From Paenibacillus piscarius (GTDB taxonomy: Bacteria; Bacillota; Bacilli; Paenibacillales; Paenibacillaceae), in the NCBI RefSeq assembly GCF_022234545.1, contig NZ_JAIEUI010000036.1:1-42234 (forward strand): DNA of 42,234 bases. Reading direction: 5' to 3'. Below, in pieces: positions 16,401-23,928 of this stretch. Each line of letters starts with the position of its first letter. Position 1 is the first letter of the stretch. Both the position numbers and the translations under genes were made by a program. A model generated the notes under the pieces. The model was not told the DNA's origin, did not search any database, and worked only from the letters and a program-made list of their open reading frames with translations.

Positions 16401-17435
16401 TTAGCTGAACATTCCGGCCCAGCTGCGGCTGATCGCTTTCTCGTCCAGATTCAGTCCAATGCACACCACATACGGCTGCCCCGGATAGCTTGAAGCTTCC
16501 CAGGAGATACGGTTCCCTGCGAATTGCACCAGCTGTACGGAATCCTGCCCGGTCAGCCGTACATGCCCCTTGGCCCGAAGCAGGCTGTAGCCCCATTGCC
16601 GGAAGAACTGCTCCAGCTGCTCCCGCCGGAGACTGCTGCTGACAGCCAAGGGAACGGTTAATGTCACTGCTGTTACTTGGGAGTAGGAGCCGCCGGTCCC
16701 GGACTCGGGCTCATGCACTGCGGTAGCACTGTTGTTAGTGCTGCTTGGACTAACCCGCTTAAGTACTGTGCCGCCGCTGCTGGCAGGAACGCTCTGGCGG
16801 GCGGGCTGCCGCATTCGGCGGGCAGGGATACCCGTCAGCAGAGGCGCAAGGTTGATCTGGCTGTAATGGGTGAATACAATCTCCGCTTCAGCGTTATAGC
16901 GGCCAGTCATTCGCTCAATTCTCCACAGGGTCTCCTGCTCGACCAGATCGCTCTTGTTGACGATAATGAGGTCGGCAGCGGTGATCTGCTTGCGCAGTGT
17001 GCGGACCAGCTGCTTGTCGGACGAGAAGCGGCTGCTGTATTCCATTACATTCTCCGCATCCAGCACCGTGATGGTGTGGTGCAGCACCAGGCGGTCCGCC
17101 AGTGGCGGTGACTGCAGCGTTGCGGCAATCTCGTCAGGGTCCGCAACCCCTGTCAGCTCGATGCAGATCAGATCCGGCTGGCGTGCCATCAGCGCAGTAA
17201 GGCTGCGCGGGAGCTCTTCCTTGCGGCTGCAGCAGATACAGCCATCCAGCAGCTTCTCCACACGGGTGCCGGTATTCTCCTGGAGAATATAGCCGTCAAC
17301 ATCCTTTTTCCCCAGCTCATTCATCACGACCCCCGGGCTCAGCCCTCTCCGCTTGCACTCTTTCAGCACACTCAGCAGCAGAGTTGTTTTGCCGCTCCCC
17401 AGGAATCCGCTCAGTATGATCACAGGTATTCTCAT
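16401..17435 (-). CDS. COG0523 (CobW/YjiA-type) metal-binding GTPase
   Basis: A 344-residue G3E GTPase. It has Walker A GFLGSGKTTL at residues 10-19, the metal-binding CxCC motif GCICC near 70, Walker B-like CIELTGVADP, the guanine-specificity NKSD near 160, and a C-terminal CobW_C domain. A Ser/Thr-rich linker of about 45 residues (about 215-260) is unusual. Such proteins hand zinc or cobalt to client proteins or act in zinc homeostasis. GGGAG lies 10 bp before the ATG. It heads the minus-strand operon with two permease-like genes. Its own Zur box was not found, though one lies 170 bp upstream in the divergent promoter. Confidence 0.87.
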   Translation of the reverse strand: MRIPVIILSGFLGSGKTTLLLSVLKECKRRGLSPGVVMNELGKKDVDGYILQENTGTRVEKLLDGCICCSRKEELPRSLTALMARQPDLICIELTGVADPDEIAATLQSPPLADRLVLHHTITVLDAENVMEYSSRFSSDKQLVRTLRKQITAADLIIVNKSDLVEQETLWRIERMTGRYNAEAEIVFTHYSQINLAPLLTGIPARRMRQPARQSVPASSGGTVLKRVSPSSTNNSATAVHEPESGTGGSYSQVTAVTLTVPLAVSSSLRREQLEQFFRQWGYSLLRAKGHVRLTGQDSVQLVQFAGNRISWEASSYPGQPYVVCIGLNLDEKAISRSWAGMFS

Positions 17436-17504
17436 GGCTCACACTCCCGTTCCTAAAGTTCCGTCCCTGCAGGGGCGGGCAAGCTGATTCCGCTTGTAAT
17501 TCCA

Positions 17505-17533
17505 TCTATACGTTAGTCCGGCGCCGGACAGAA
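17505..17533 (-). promoter_or_regulatory. Candidate promoter of the GTPase/permease operon with a palindrome in the spacer
   Basis: On the minus strand, TTCTGT (17528-17533), 17 bp, TATAGA (17505-17510). The spacer contains TCCGGCGCCGGA (17517-17528), a perfect 12-bp palindrome that could be an operator. Both calls rest on pattern alone. Confidence 0.35.
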
Positions 17534-17570
17534 CCCCTGCCTAAGCGGGCTGAGAATTTGAGAATTGCTG

Positions 17571-17600
17571 TTGACAGGGGCAGGCGGAAGCATGTAAGAT
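17571..17600 (+). promoter_or_regulatory. Promoter of rpmG-zagA
   Basis: TTGACA (17571-17576), 18 bp, TAAGAT (17595-17600), with the Zur box starting 7 bp downstream. The layout is the same as for the NusG-II gene. Confidence 0.75.
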
Positions 17601-17607
17601 GTGTAAA

Positions 17608-17622
17608 TCGTAAATATTACGA
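17608..17622 (+). promoter_or_regulatory. Zur box of rpmG-zagA
   Basis: TCGTAAATATTACGA has one mismatch to the Zur core and is extended by AAA before and TTAAT after. It covers the predicted transcription start. Confidence 0.88.
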
Positions 17623-17646
17623 TTAATCGAAAGGAGCTGGCTTTGA

Positions 17647-17796
17647 ATGAGAGTTATTGTGACCTTGGCTTGTACGGAGACAGGCGACCGGAACTACACC
17701 ACGACGAAGAACAAGCGAACCACACCGGAGCGGCTGGAGATGAGAAAATATTGCCCGCGCCTGAAGCGCGTCACACTGCACCGCGAGACCCGTTAA
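17647..17796 (+). CDS. rpmG: Ribosomal protein L33, zinc-independent form
   Basis: A 49-residue protein too short for many gene finders, but unmistakable: MRVIVTLACTETGDRNYTTT at the start and RLKRVTLHRETR at the end. Zinc-binding L33 has two CxxC pairs; here they read CTET and YCPRL, so it is the C-minus form. Under zinc shortage this paralog replaces the zinc-containing L33 in the 50S subunit and frees zinc. AAAGGAG lies about 11 bp before ATG 17647. A strong promoter and Zur box precede it, and the zagA-like GTPase gene follows after 57 bp. Confidence 0.93.
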   Translation: MRVIVTLACTETGDRNYTTTKNKRTTPERLEMRKYCPRLKRVTLHRETR

Positions 17797-17853
17797 GCGG
17801 CCGGCTGTCCGGGCTGGCCCGGCGGAAACCAAATCTGTCTAAGGAGTGTACCT

Positions 17854-19062
17854 ATGAACAAAATTCCTGTTACTGTACTGAGCGGATACCTGGGTTCAGG
17901 CAAAACAACACTGCTCAATCATATTCTGCATAACCGTGACGGCCTGAAGGTCGCCGTGATCGTCAATGATATGAGCGAGGTCAATGTGGATGCGAATCTG
18001 GTGAAATCCGGCAGCACCCTCTCCCGGACCGAGGAGAAGCTGGTGGAGATGTCGAACGGCTGCATCTGCTGCACGCTCCGGGATGACCTGCTGCGCGAAG
18101 TCCAGCTTCTCGCCTCGGAAGGGCGCTTCGATTACATTCTGATTGAATCCTCAGGCATCAGTGAGCCGGTTCCGGTCGCCCAGACCTTCACGTATGCCAA
18201 TCCTGAGCTGGATATTGATCTGACAGAGCTTGCCAGACTGGATACGATGGTTACCGTCGTGGACGCCAACCGCTTCTGGCATGATTTTGCTTCAGGTGAC
18301 AGCCTCCTGGACCGTAACATGACGGCGGGTGAAGACGATTACCGGGATATTGTCGATCTGCTGATTGACCAGATCGAGACCTGCGATGTGCTGCTCCTGA
18401 ACAAATGCGATCTGGTGGAGGAAGCGGAGCTGAACAAGCTGGAGGCGGTGCTGCGACGGCTGCAGCCGCGTGCGAAGATCATCCGTACCGTGAACGCGCA
18501 GGTTGATCCTGCCGAGATTCTGAACACGGGCCGCTTCGACTTCGAGCAGACCAGCCAGTCCTCCGGCTGGATCGCCGAGCTCAGCAAGGAAGAGCATACG
18601 CCGGAGACGGAGGAGTATGGCATCACCTCCTTCGTCTACCGGCGCAGAACCCCCTTCCACCCGCAGCGGCTGAGCTTCTTCTTCAGCAACTGGCCTGAAG
18701 AGGTTGTGCGCGCCAAAGGCCTGGTTTGGCTGGCCGCACGCGGCGATCTGGCGGCCACAATCAGCCAGGCCGGGCCGTCAATCCAGTTCGGCCCCGCCGG
18801 CTACTGGCTGGCGACCCTGCCGGAGGACCAGCAGCAGGAGGTGCTGGCCACCGAGCCGGATGTGCTGGCGAAATGGGACGGGCAGTGGGGCGACCGGCTG
18901 AACGAGATTGTGTTCATCGGGGTCAACATGAACCGGGAAGACATTGAGGCCCGGCTGGACCGCTGCCTGCTGACTGCCGCAGAGATGCAGCAGGACTGGA
19001 GCAGCTTCAACAATCCGCTGCCCTGGCCGGCAGAGGAGCTGCTTGCGGCCGCGCAGGAGTAA
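17854..19062 (+). CDS. zagA: COG0523 zinc chaperone GTPase (ZagA/YciC-like)
   Basis: A 402-residue G3E GTPase of the long YciC/ZagA type. It has Walker A GYLGSGKTTL at residues 10-19, CxCC motif NGCICC near 70, IESSGISEP as Walker B/switch region, NKCD near 180, and a C-terminal CobW_C domain including RTPFHPQRLSFFFSNWPEEV. In B. subtilis the Zur-repressed ZagA supports folate synthesis (FolE) under zinc limitation; the same role is likely here. AAGGAG precedes the ATG. It is co-transcribed with rpmG from a Zur-controlled promoter. Confidence 0.9.
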   Translation: MNKIPVTVLSGYLGSGKTTLLNHILHNRDGLKVAVIVNDMSEVNVDANLVKSGSTLSRTEEKLVEMSNGCICCTLRDDLLREVQLLASEGRFDYILIESSGISEPVPVAQTFTYANPELDIDLTELARLDTMVTVVDANRFWHDFASGDSLLDRNMTAGEDDYRDIVDLLIDQIETCDVLLLNKCDLVEEAELNKLEAVLRRLQPRAKIIRTVNAQVDPAEILNTGRFDFEQTSQSSGWIAELSKEEHTPETEEYGITSFVYRRRTPFHPQRLSFFFSNWPEEVVRAKGLVWLAARGDLAATISQAGPSIQFGPAGYWLATLPEDQQQEVLATEPDVLAKWDGQWGDRLNEIVFIGVNMNREDIEARLDRCLLTAAEMQQDWSSFNNPLPWPAEELLAAAQE

Positions 19063-19113
19063 GCGGCTGTAGGGCGGGAAGTAGTGCATTTGTTGCGGTA
19101 ATCGGGAGCCTGG

Positions 19114-19141
19114 AGCCGGAATCATAGAGCTGATTCCGGCT
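19114..19141 (+). terminator. Strong hairpin after zagA, probable terminator without a U-run
   Basis: AGCCGGAATCA (19114-19124) pairs perfectly with TGATTCCGGCT (19131-19141) around a 6-nt loop. The downstream sequence is TCTCCGCG, so termination is uncertain; it may protect the 3' end instead. Confidence 0.45.
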
Positions 19142-19170
19142 TCTCCGCGCTTGTGGCGGCGAGTGGGCCA

Positions 19171-19300
19171 CATGTAATCGGAAAAGCGATTACAATGCCT
19201 GGTGCGGGGTGCTCGGGCGTAATGTAATCGGAAAAGCGATTACAATGCGCCGGCGCTGGGGGGCTTGGGCGTAATGTAATCGGAAAACCTAATTCAATAA
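19171..19300. repeat. Tandem hairpin repeat array, about 51-bp period, three copies
   Basis: Copies start at 19171, 19221 and 19273 (spacing 50 and 52). The first two contain a perfect 8-bp stem TGTAATCG/CGATTACA with loop GAAAAG; the third has a decayed right arm. Between hairpins lie GC-rich spacers of about 24 bp rich in G (for example GGGGGGCTTGGGCG). The unit belongs to the same family as 91-125 and 41961-42175 but with a different stem sequence. Confidence 0.75.
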
Positions 19301-19381
19301 GCAACGGTGGTACGGCGACACATGGGCCAGGTGATTACGTAATTTGGTGCTGTACAAACAGGAGGATAAAGCGTGTATAAA

Positions 19382-19396
19382 TCGGTGTGATTACGA
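19382..19396 (+). promoter_or_regulatory. Weak Zur box, distal site
   Basis: TCGGTGTGATTACGA keeps the right half-site (ATTACGA) and 3 of 7 bases of the left. It is one of three Zur-like sites before znuC, and lies upstream of the -35. Confidence 0.4.
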
Positions 19397-19414
19397 TTAA
19401 TTTAGATTTATAGG

Positions 19415-19443
19415 TTTACAAATCGTAATTGTTACGATAAAAT
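19415..19443 (+). promoter_or_regulatory. Promoter of znuCBA-rpsN
   Basis: TTTACA (19415-19420), 17 bp, TAAAAT (19438-19443). The central Zur box fills the spacer. The leader before znuC is about 160 nt and AT-rich. Confidence 0.7.
19423..19437 (+). promoter_or_regulatory. Zur box between -35 and -10 of znuCBA-rpsN
   Basis: TCGTAATTGTTACGA has one mismatch to the Zur core. Zur bound here would directly exclude RNA polymerase. Confidence 0.88.
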
Positions 19444-19456
19444 CGTTAAAGTTAAA

Positions 19457-19471
19457 ACGTAAAAATTACGA
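19457..19471 (+). promoter_or_regulatory. Third Zur-like box before znuC
   Basis: ACGTAAAAATTACGA has two mismatches to the core and lies 13 bp downstream of the -10. The region after it up to the start codon holds only short degenerate repeats (CATTAACRAG-like, 19507-19549). Confidence 0.55.
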
Positions 19472-19610
19472 ATAAACGGCGAGTTAATAGCTATTTATTA
19501 GCAATTCACTAACAAGTCATTAACGAGCCATTAACAAGTCATTATCAAGCCAACAGACACTTTAGCTCAAAGCACCCTGTTGCAGTGTCAGGAAGGGAGG
19601 ACGAGGCCAT

Positions 19611-20318
19611 ATGATTCTGTCATCGATGCGGGATGTGGTGTTTGGCTACGGGAACGAGCCGGTGATCAAGGGCTTGTCGCTGGATATTGAAGCCGGGCAA
19701 TTCATCGGCATTACCGGCCCGAACGGGGCAGCGAAGACTACGCTGCTCAAGCTGATGCTGGGCCTGCTGAAGCCATGGAGCGGAACGGTCACCCTGAACC
19801 GGGAATTGAACGGAGCGGGGCGGCCGGTGATCGGTTATGTGCCGCAGCAGGTGGCCTCCTTCAATGCCGGGTTTCCCAGCAAGGTGATTGAGCTGGTCCG
19901 CTCCGGCTGTTATGCAAGGCTTGGGCTGTTCGGCCGGTTCTCGAAGCAGCAGGAGGCGCTGGTTGAGCGCAGTCTGCGGCAGGTGGAGATGTGGGAGTAC
20001 CGCAACTCCCGGATCGGAGAGCTGTCCGGCGGGCAGAAGCAGCGGATCTGCATTGCCCGGGCGCTGGCACAGCAGCCGCAGGTGCTGGTGCTGGATGAGC
20101 CGGTGACGGGGATGGATGCTGCCAGCCGCAGCGGCTTCTATCAGCTGATGCGCCATGATGTTACCAGCCATGGCCGGACGGTCATTATGGTTACCCATAA
20201 CCTTGGAGAGACAAGTTCCTATCTGGACACGGTGATCAGCCTGGAACGCAAAGAGCAGGAGGGCTGGACATGCTTGGTTACGAATTCATGCAGCGTGCAT
20301 TTTGGGCAGGAGGCCTGA
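19611..20318 (+). CDS. znuC: Zinc ABC transporter ATP-binding protein ZnuC
   Basis: A 235-residue ATPase of the metal ABC importer group. Walker A reads GPNGAAKTT (residues about 36-44), with Ala where most ABC ATPases have Gly. The signature is LSGGQKQRICIARAL near 142, Walker B VLVLDEPVTGMD, H-loop VTHN. GGGAGG precedes the ATG. It energises zinc import with ZnuB, whose gene overlaps its end by 49 bp. It is the first gene of a four-gene operon behind three Zur-like boxes. Confidence 0.92.
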   Translation: MILSSMRDVVFGYGNEPVIKGLSLDIEAGQFIGITGPNGAAKTTLLKLMLGLLKPWSGTVTLNRELNGAGRPVIGYVPQQVASFNAGFPSKVIELVRSGCYARLGLFGRFSKQQEALVERSLRQVEMWEYRNSRIGELSGGQKQRICIARALAQQPQVLVLDEPVTGMDAASRSGFYQLMRHDVTSHGRTVIMVTHNLGETSSYLDTVISLERKEQEGWTCLVTNSCSVHFGQEA

Positions 20319-21103
20319 TCGGCCTCATCGGACCGTTGCTTGGCGTGTACCTGATGCTGCGCAGGCAGGTGCTGATGGCGGATACGCTATCGCATGTATC
20401 GCTTGCCGGAGTTGCACTGGGCTCCGTGCTGCACTGGAATCCGGCGCTCAGCGGCTTTGCCGTGGCTATAGCCGGCGGCCTTGTCATTGAGCAGCTGCGC
20501 CGCTCTTACCGTACATACAGCGAGCTGCCCGTAGCGATCATTATGACCTCGGGCCTGGCGCTGGCTGTTGTGCTGATGAGCCTGAAGCAGAATCTGGCGA
20601 AGAGCTTCAGCTCCTATCTGTTCGGCTCTATCGTTGCTGTCAGCGATACTCAGCTGAAGCTGATTGCAGTGGTGGCCGCCGCCGGTCTGCTCTACTTCAT
20701 CATTCTGCGCCGTCCGCTGTACAGCCTGACCTTCGACGAAGAGACGGCAAGCATCGGCGGTGTCCGCACCGGCCTGCTGTCCTTCTCGTTCGCCGTGCTG
20801 ACCGGCATGACCGTGGCCGCAGCCATGCCGGTGGTCGGTGTGCTGCTGGTGTCCGCCCTGATCGTCCTGCCGGCCTCCATTGCCCTGCGAATCGCTTCAG
20901 GCTTCACGGCAGCAATACTTATCTCGGTCGGCACGGGTCTCACCGGTGTGTATGCCGGGCTGACAGCTTCCTACTATATTAATACGCCTCCCGGGGGCAC
21001 TATTGCGCTGATTCTGCTGGTGTTTCTGCTGACCGTTATGGCATTGCAGAAGATGGTCAGACGAAGAAGCCGCCGTAAGCTTCACCATTCCCAAACTATA
21101 TAA
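20270..21103 (+). CDS. znuB: Zinc ABC transporter permease ZnuB
   Basis: A 277-residue ABC-3 family permease with about eight helices; the stretch TLSHVSLAGVALGSVL near residue 40 and PVVGVLLVSALIVLPASIAL near 190 are typical for the zinc/manganese group. GGAGGG lies 8 bp before the ATG, inside znuC, so translation is probably coupled. The C-terminus is basic (RRRSRRKLHH). It forms the membrane channel for zinc delivered by ZnuA. Confidence 0.92.
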   Translation: MLGYEFMQRAFWAGGLIGLIGPLLGVYLMLRRQVLMADTLSHVSLAGVALGSVLHWNPALSGFAVAIAGGLVIEQLRRSYRTYSELPVAIIMTSGLALAVVLMSLKQNLAKSFSSYLFGSIVAVSDTQLKLIAVVAAAGLLYFIILRRPLYSLTFDEETASIGGVRTGLLSFSFAVLTGMTVAAAMPVVGVLLVSALIVLPASIALRIASGFTAAILISVGTGLTGVYAGLTASYYINTPPGGTIALILLVFLLTVMALQKMVRRRSRRKLHHSQTI

Positions 21104-21124
21104 GAAAAGAGGTCAACACATCCC

Positions 21125-22258
21125 ATGTCTATGTTGAAATCAATACCCCGCTCCAGACCCGGATTCAGAATCCGCCATCTGGCCGCTGTATCCTTGACGT
21201 CCATCCTGATTCTCGCTGGCTGCGGAAGCAATAACACGGCGGGCAATGCGGAATCTGCCGGCAGCCCCGAGGCCTCGCCTACTATTGCTCCTTCCGCTGC
21301 TGCTTCTGAAGCGCCGGGGAACCGTTTGAATATTAAAGTCAGCTTCTACCCGATGTATGAATTCACCAAGAATATTACCGGAGATCTTGCTGATGTGGAG
21401 GTTCTGGTACCGGCCGGTGTCGAGCCGCATGACTGGGAGCCGACTGCGAAGGATATGGCCGCCATCTCGGATGCCGATGTGCTGATCTATAACGGCGCAG
21501 GCATGGAGGGCTGGGCACAGCAGGTCATTGACGCTGCTGCCGGAAGCAGCCTGGTGGCCATTGAAGCCAGCAAAGGGCTGGAGATCGTGGAAGGCGCCGA
21601 AGAAGAGCATGAACATGAAGAAGGTCATGACCACGATCATGAACATGACCACGATCATGAGCATACCGATGGTGAATCCGCTGCCGGAGAAGCCGAACAT
21701 GATCATGACCACGAACACAGCCATGACCACGGCGGTCTGGATCCGCATGTCTGGCTGGACCCGGTCATGGCCATCGGAGAGGTCCGCACCATTGAAGCGG
21801 CGCTCTCCAAGGCATCCCCGGAGAATGCCGCAGCCTTCCAGGCGAACAGTGAAGCTTATATTGCCAAGCTGGAGCAGCTCGACCAGGAGTTCAGAGACGG
21901 GCTGAAGAACACAAAGCGCAAGGATTTCATTACTCAGCATGCCGCCTTTGGTTATCTGGCCCGGCAATACGGCTTAACACAGCTGCCGATCGCCGGATTA
22001 TCACCCGAGCAGGAGCCTTCCGCAGCCCAGATGGCTGAGGTTGTTGAATTTGCCAAGGCGAATAAGGTGACCACGATCTTTTTTGAGACGCTGGTATCCT
22101 CCAAGGTGGCTGACGCTATTGCCCAGGAAATAGGCGCGAAGACTGCGGTACTGAATCCGATTGAAGGGCTGACGGATGAGGACCTTAAGAACAATCTGGA
22201 TTACTTGGGGATCATGCGCCAGAATCTGGCCGCGCTGACCCAGGCGCTGAACGAATAG
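21125..22258 (+). CDS. znuA: Zinc-binding lipoprotein ZnuA
   Basis: A 377-residue cluster A-I metal-binding protein. The signal peptide ends in lipobox LAGC with Cys33 as anchor. The domain begins with VSFYPMYEFTKNITG, contains the metal ligand motif GVEPHDWEPT, a His/Asp/Glu-rich loop of about 45 residues (about 160-205) with many HDH/HEH repeats, and GGLDPHVWLDP after it. The His-rich loop marks zinc rather than manganese transporters and may collect or sense zinc. It is third in the operon, 21 bp after znuB. Confidence 0.93.
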   Translation: MSMLKSIPRSRPGFRIRHLAAVSLTSILILAGCGSNNTAGNAESAGSPEASPTIAPSAAASEAPGNRLNIKVSFYPMYEFTKNITGDLADVEVLVPAGVEPHDWEPTAKDMAAISDADVLIYNGAGMEGWAQQVIDAAAGSSLVAIEASKGLEIVEGAEEEHEHEEGHDHDHEHDHDHEHTDGESAAGEAEHDHDHEHSHDHGGLDPHVWLDPVMAIGEVRTIEAALSKASPENAAAFQANSEAYIAKLEQLDQEFRDGLKNTKRKDFITQHAAFGYLARQYGLTQLPIAGLSPEQEPSAAQMAEVVEFAKANKVTTIFFETLVSSKVADAIAQEIGAKTAVLNPIEGLTDEDLKNNLDYLGIMRQNLAALTQALNE

Positions 22259-22265
22259 GAAGGGA

Positions 22266-22280
22266 GGTCTGATTCAGACC
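22266..22280 (+). promoter_or_regulatory. Perfect palindrome between ribosome binding site and start of rpsN
   Basis: GGTCTGATTCAGACC is a perfect 7+1+7 inverted repeat. Its left arm overlaps the last bases of GGGAGG and it ends exactly before the ATG. It could fold as a tiny hairpin (with a smaller stem) or serve as a binding site; see the finding. Confidence 0.5.
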
Positions 22281-22550
22281 ATGGCTAAGAAATCGAAGGT
22301 TATCAAGGAATTGAAGCGGCAGGAGCTGGTAGTCAAATACGCCGCGAAACGCAGAGAGCTGAAGGCAGCGGGTGATTGGATGGCCTTGCAGAAGCTGCCG
22401 CGCGATTCCTCGGCTACACGCCAGCACAACAGATGCAGCTTAACCGGCAGACCGCGCGGATATCTGGGCCAATTCAGGGTATCCCGGATCGTCTTCCGCG
22501 AGCTGGCGCATAAGGGCCACATTCCCGGCGTTACCAAGTCGAGCTGGTAG
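22281..22550 (+). CDS. rpsN: Ribosomal protein S14, zinc-independent form
   Basis: An 89-residue S14 of the long type (MAKKSKVIKELKR at the start, NRCSLTGRPRGYLGQFRVSR, GVTKSSW at the end). The short zinc type of about 61 residues has two CxxC pairs; this protein has a single Cys and cannot form that site. In B. subtilis the equivalent gene (rpsNB/yhzA) is Zur-repressed and replaces the zinc form in the 30S subunit. Here it is the last gene of znuCBA-rpsN, with GGGAGG upstream and a strong terminator downstream. Confidence 0.94.
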   Translation: MAKKSKVIKELKRQELVVKYAAKRRELKAAGDWMALQKLPRDSSATRQHNRCSLTGRPRGYLGQFRVSRIVFRELAHKGHIPGVTKSSW

Positions 22551-22579
22551 GCCTGACTATCAATTCATAGCTACACAAT

Positions 22580-22634
22580 TAGCCAGGCGGCTGATTCTCT
22601 GTGATACAGGGATCAGCCGCCTGGCTATATTTTA
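22580..22634 (+). terminator. Terminator of znuCBA-rpsN
   Basis: TAGCCAGGCGGCTGAT pairs with ATCAGCCGCCTGGCTA (16 bp), with a further inner TCTGT/ACAGG-like stem, followed by TATTTT. Confidence 0.88.
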
Positions 22635-22638
22635 GCTT

Positions 22639-22667
22639 TTGCCTGATCCGCAGGAGTGGATTATGAT
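22639..22667 (+). promoter_or_regulatory. Promoter of the DUF6157 gene
   Basis: TTGCCT (22639-22644), 17 bp, TATGAT (22662-22667), placed right after the rpsN terminator. Confidence 0.6.
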
Positions 22668-22706
22668 AGTTATAAAAGCATCTGTCCGCTGGAGGAGGCG
22701 TATTTC

Positions 22707-23126
22707 ATGAGTTATGCAGATACATTCATACGGGTGTCCGAAGATTGTCCGTCAGAGACAGGCATAGTTCCGGTATCCGGCCGGACACTTCCGCCCGCCC
22801 ATGTCATTCAATACCATCTGCTGGCTGAATCACCTTACCGGTATACCCATGAGGAGCTGCTGTACGAAGTCCATGTACGCCACAAAGCGATTCCCGAAGA
22901 GGAGCGTGAAACGCGCCGGGAGGAGCTGTATACTGAGCTGTTCTCCAAAAAACATCCGTGCCTGCGCGCCTCCATGCTGCCCAAGAAATTCGGCTGGGGG
23001 CTTCATTATAATGCAGAAGGCAAGATTGCCCTGTATGCCAGGGAATCTCCGGAGTATGATTACTACACCTCCAGTGACGAAGCAGGCGTGAAGCTGCTGA
23101 ATGCGATGCGCAATAAGCGGGGCTGA
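22707..23126 (+). CDS. DUF6157 family protein
   Basis: A 139-residue soluble protein. The start MSYADTFIRVSEDCP and the stretch IQYHLLAESPYRYTHEELLY match DUF6157, found in Bacillota and other bacteria, with unknown function. ATG 22707 is 8 bp after GGAGGAGG; a frame from 22656 adds 17 residues without a ribosome binding site. No signal or membrane segment. It may be co-transcribed with the methyltransferase 41 bp downstream, as no terminator separates them. Confidence 0.8.
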   Translation: MSYADTFIRVSEDCPSETGIVPVSGRTLPPAHVIQYHLLAESPYRYTHEELLYEVHVRHKAIPEEERETRREELYTELFSKKHPCLRASMLPKKFGWGLHYNAEGKIALYARESPEYDYYTSSDEAGVKLLNAMRNKRG

Positions 23127-23167
23127 TCAATAAGAACACAATTTCGGACACAGAAAGAAGGAACAGC

Positions 23168-23815
23168 ATGCCAGACTATTGGAATCACAGGTTTGCCGGG
23201 GAAGGGATGATCTGGGGAAGCGAGCCGAGCCCGTCAGCGGAATGGGCGAAGGAGAAATTTCGTGAGGCTGGTGTATCTACTGTTCTGGTTCCGGGGGCGG
23301 GGTATGGACGGAATACCAAATCTTTTGCCACTGAATTTACAGTCTACGGCATAGAATTAAGTGAACCGGCGCTGGAGCTGGCAAGAGAATGGGACCCGGC
23401 AACTGCCTTTATTGCGGGATCGGCGCTGGAGCCGCAGCTTACAGCTCCGGTGGATGCAGTCTATTGCTATGATGTGCTGCATCTGTTCCTGGCGGAGGAC
23501 CGGCGCAGACTGATTGATGCAAGTCTTGCTCAGGTCCGGCAGGGCGGACTGCTCTATTTCACCAGCTTCTCCGATGAGGACCCTAACTATGGCTGCGGAA
23601 CAGAGCTGGAGCCTGGAACCTATGAGTATAAGCAGGACAAATACGCCCATTTCTTCAGCGAGGCCGGGCTTTTGGCGGAATTCGCGGGAACGGAGATTCT
23701 GGAGACAGGCACGTATACTGAGACTTTACATAGCCCGCAGGGCGGCACGCACGAATACATACTAAGAACTATTCTCGCACGCAAACAAGTGGAAACGGCT
23801 TTGCCCTCCTTTTAA
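23168..23815 (+). CDS. Class I SAM-dependent methyltransferase
   Basis: A 215-residue protein with the Rossmann methyltransferase fold. Motif I is VLVPGAGYGRN (residues about 39-49), the acidic end of strand 2 is YGIELSE, motif IV is YCYDVLHLF, and the post-motif strand is GGLLYFTSFS. It begins DYWNHRFAGEGMIWGSEPS, seen in the TehB/thiopurine-methyltransferase-like group. The substrate is unknown. AAGAAGGA precedes the ATG. Confidence 0.87.
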   Translation: MPDYWNHRFAGEGMIWGSEPSPSAEWAKEKFREAGVSTVLVPGAGYGRNTKSFATEFTVYGIELSEPALELAREWDPATAFIAGSALEPQLTAPVDAVYCYDVLHLFLAEDRRRLIDASLAQVRQGGLLYFTSFSDEDPNYGCGTELEPGTYEYKQDKYAHFFSEAGLLAEFAGTEILETGTYTETLHSPQGGTHEYILRTILARKQVETALPSF

Positions 23816-23870
23816 AGGACGGTTCCGTTTCAGCGAGAAATAAAAGTTATCGTGTCCCCCAGCCAACGTC

Positions 23871-23900
23871 AAAAGGCCCTTCTCCAGGGAGAAGGACCTT
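23871..23900 (-). terminator. Terminator of the duplicated-HTH gene
   Basis: On the minus strand AAGGTCCTTCTCC pairs with GGAGAAGGGCCTT and ends in TTTT. Confidence 0.75.
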
Positions 23901-23928
23901 GCTTCAGCGATGGTGTGCACAGCCACAC

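Noticed and set aside
17643..17933. Plus frame of 96 codons overlapping rpmG and zagA
   Set aside because: Frame-shifted shadow of the L33 gene; the 49-residue L33 frame is unmistakable.
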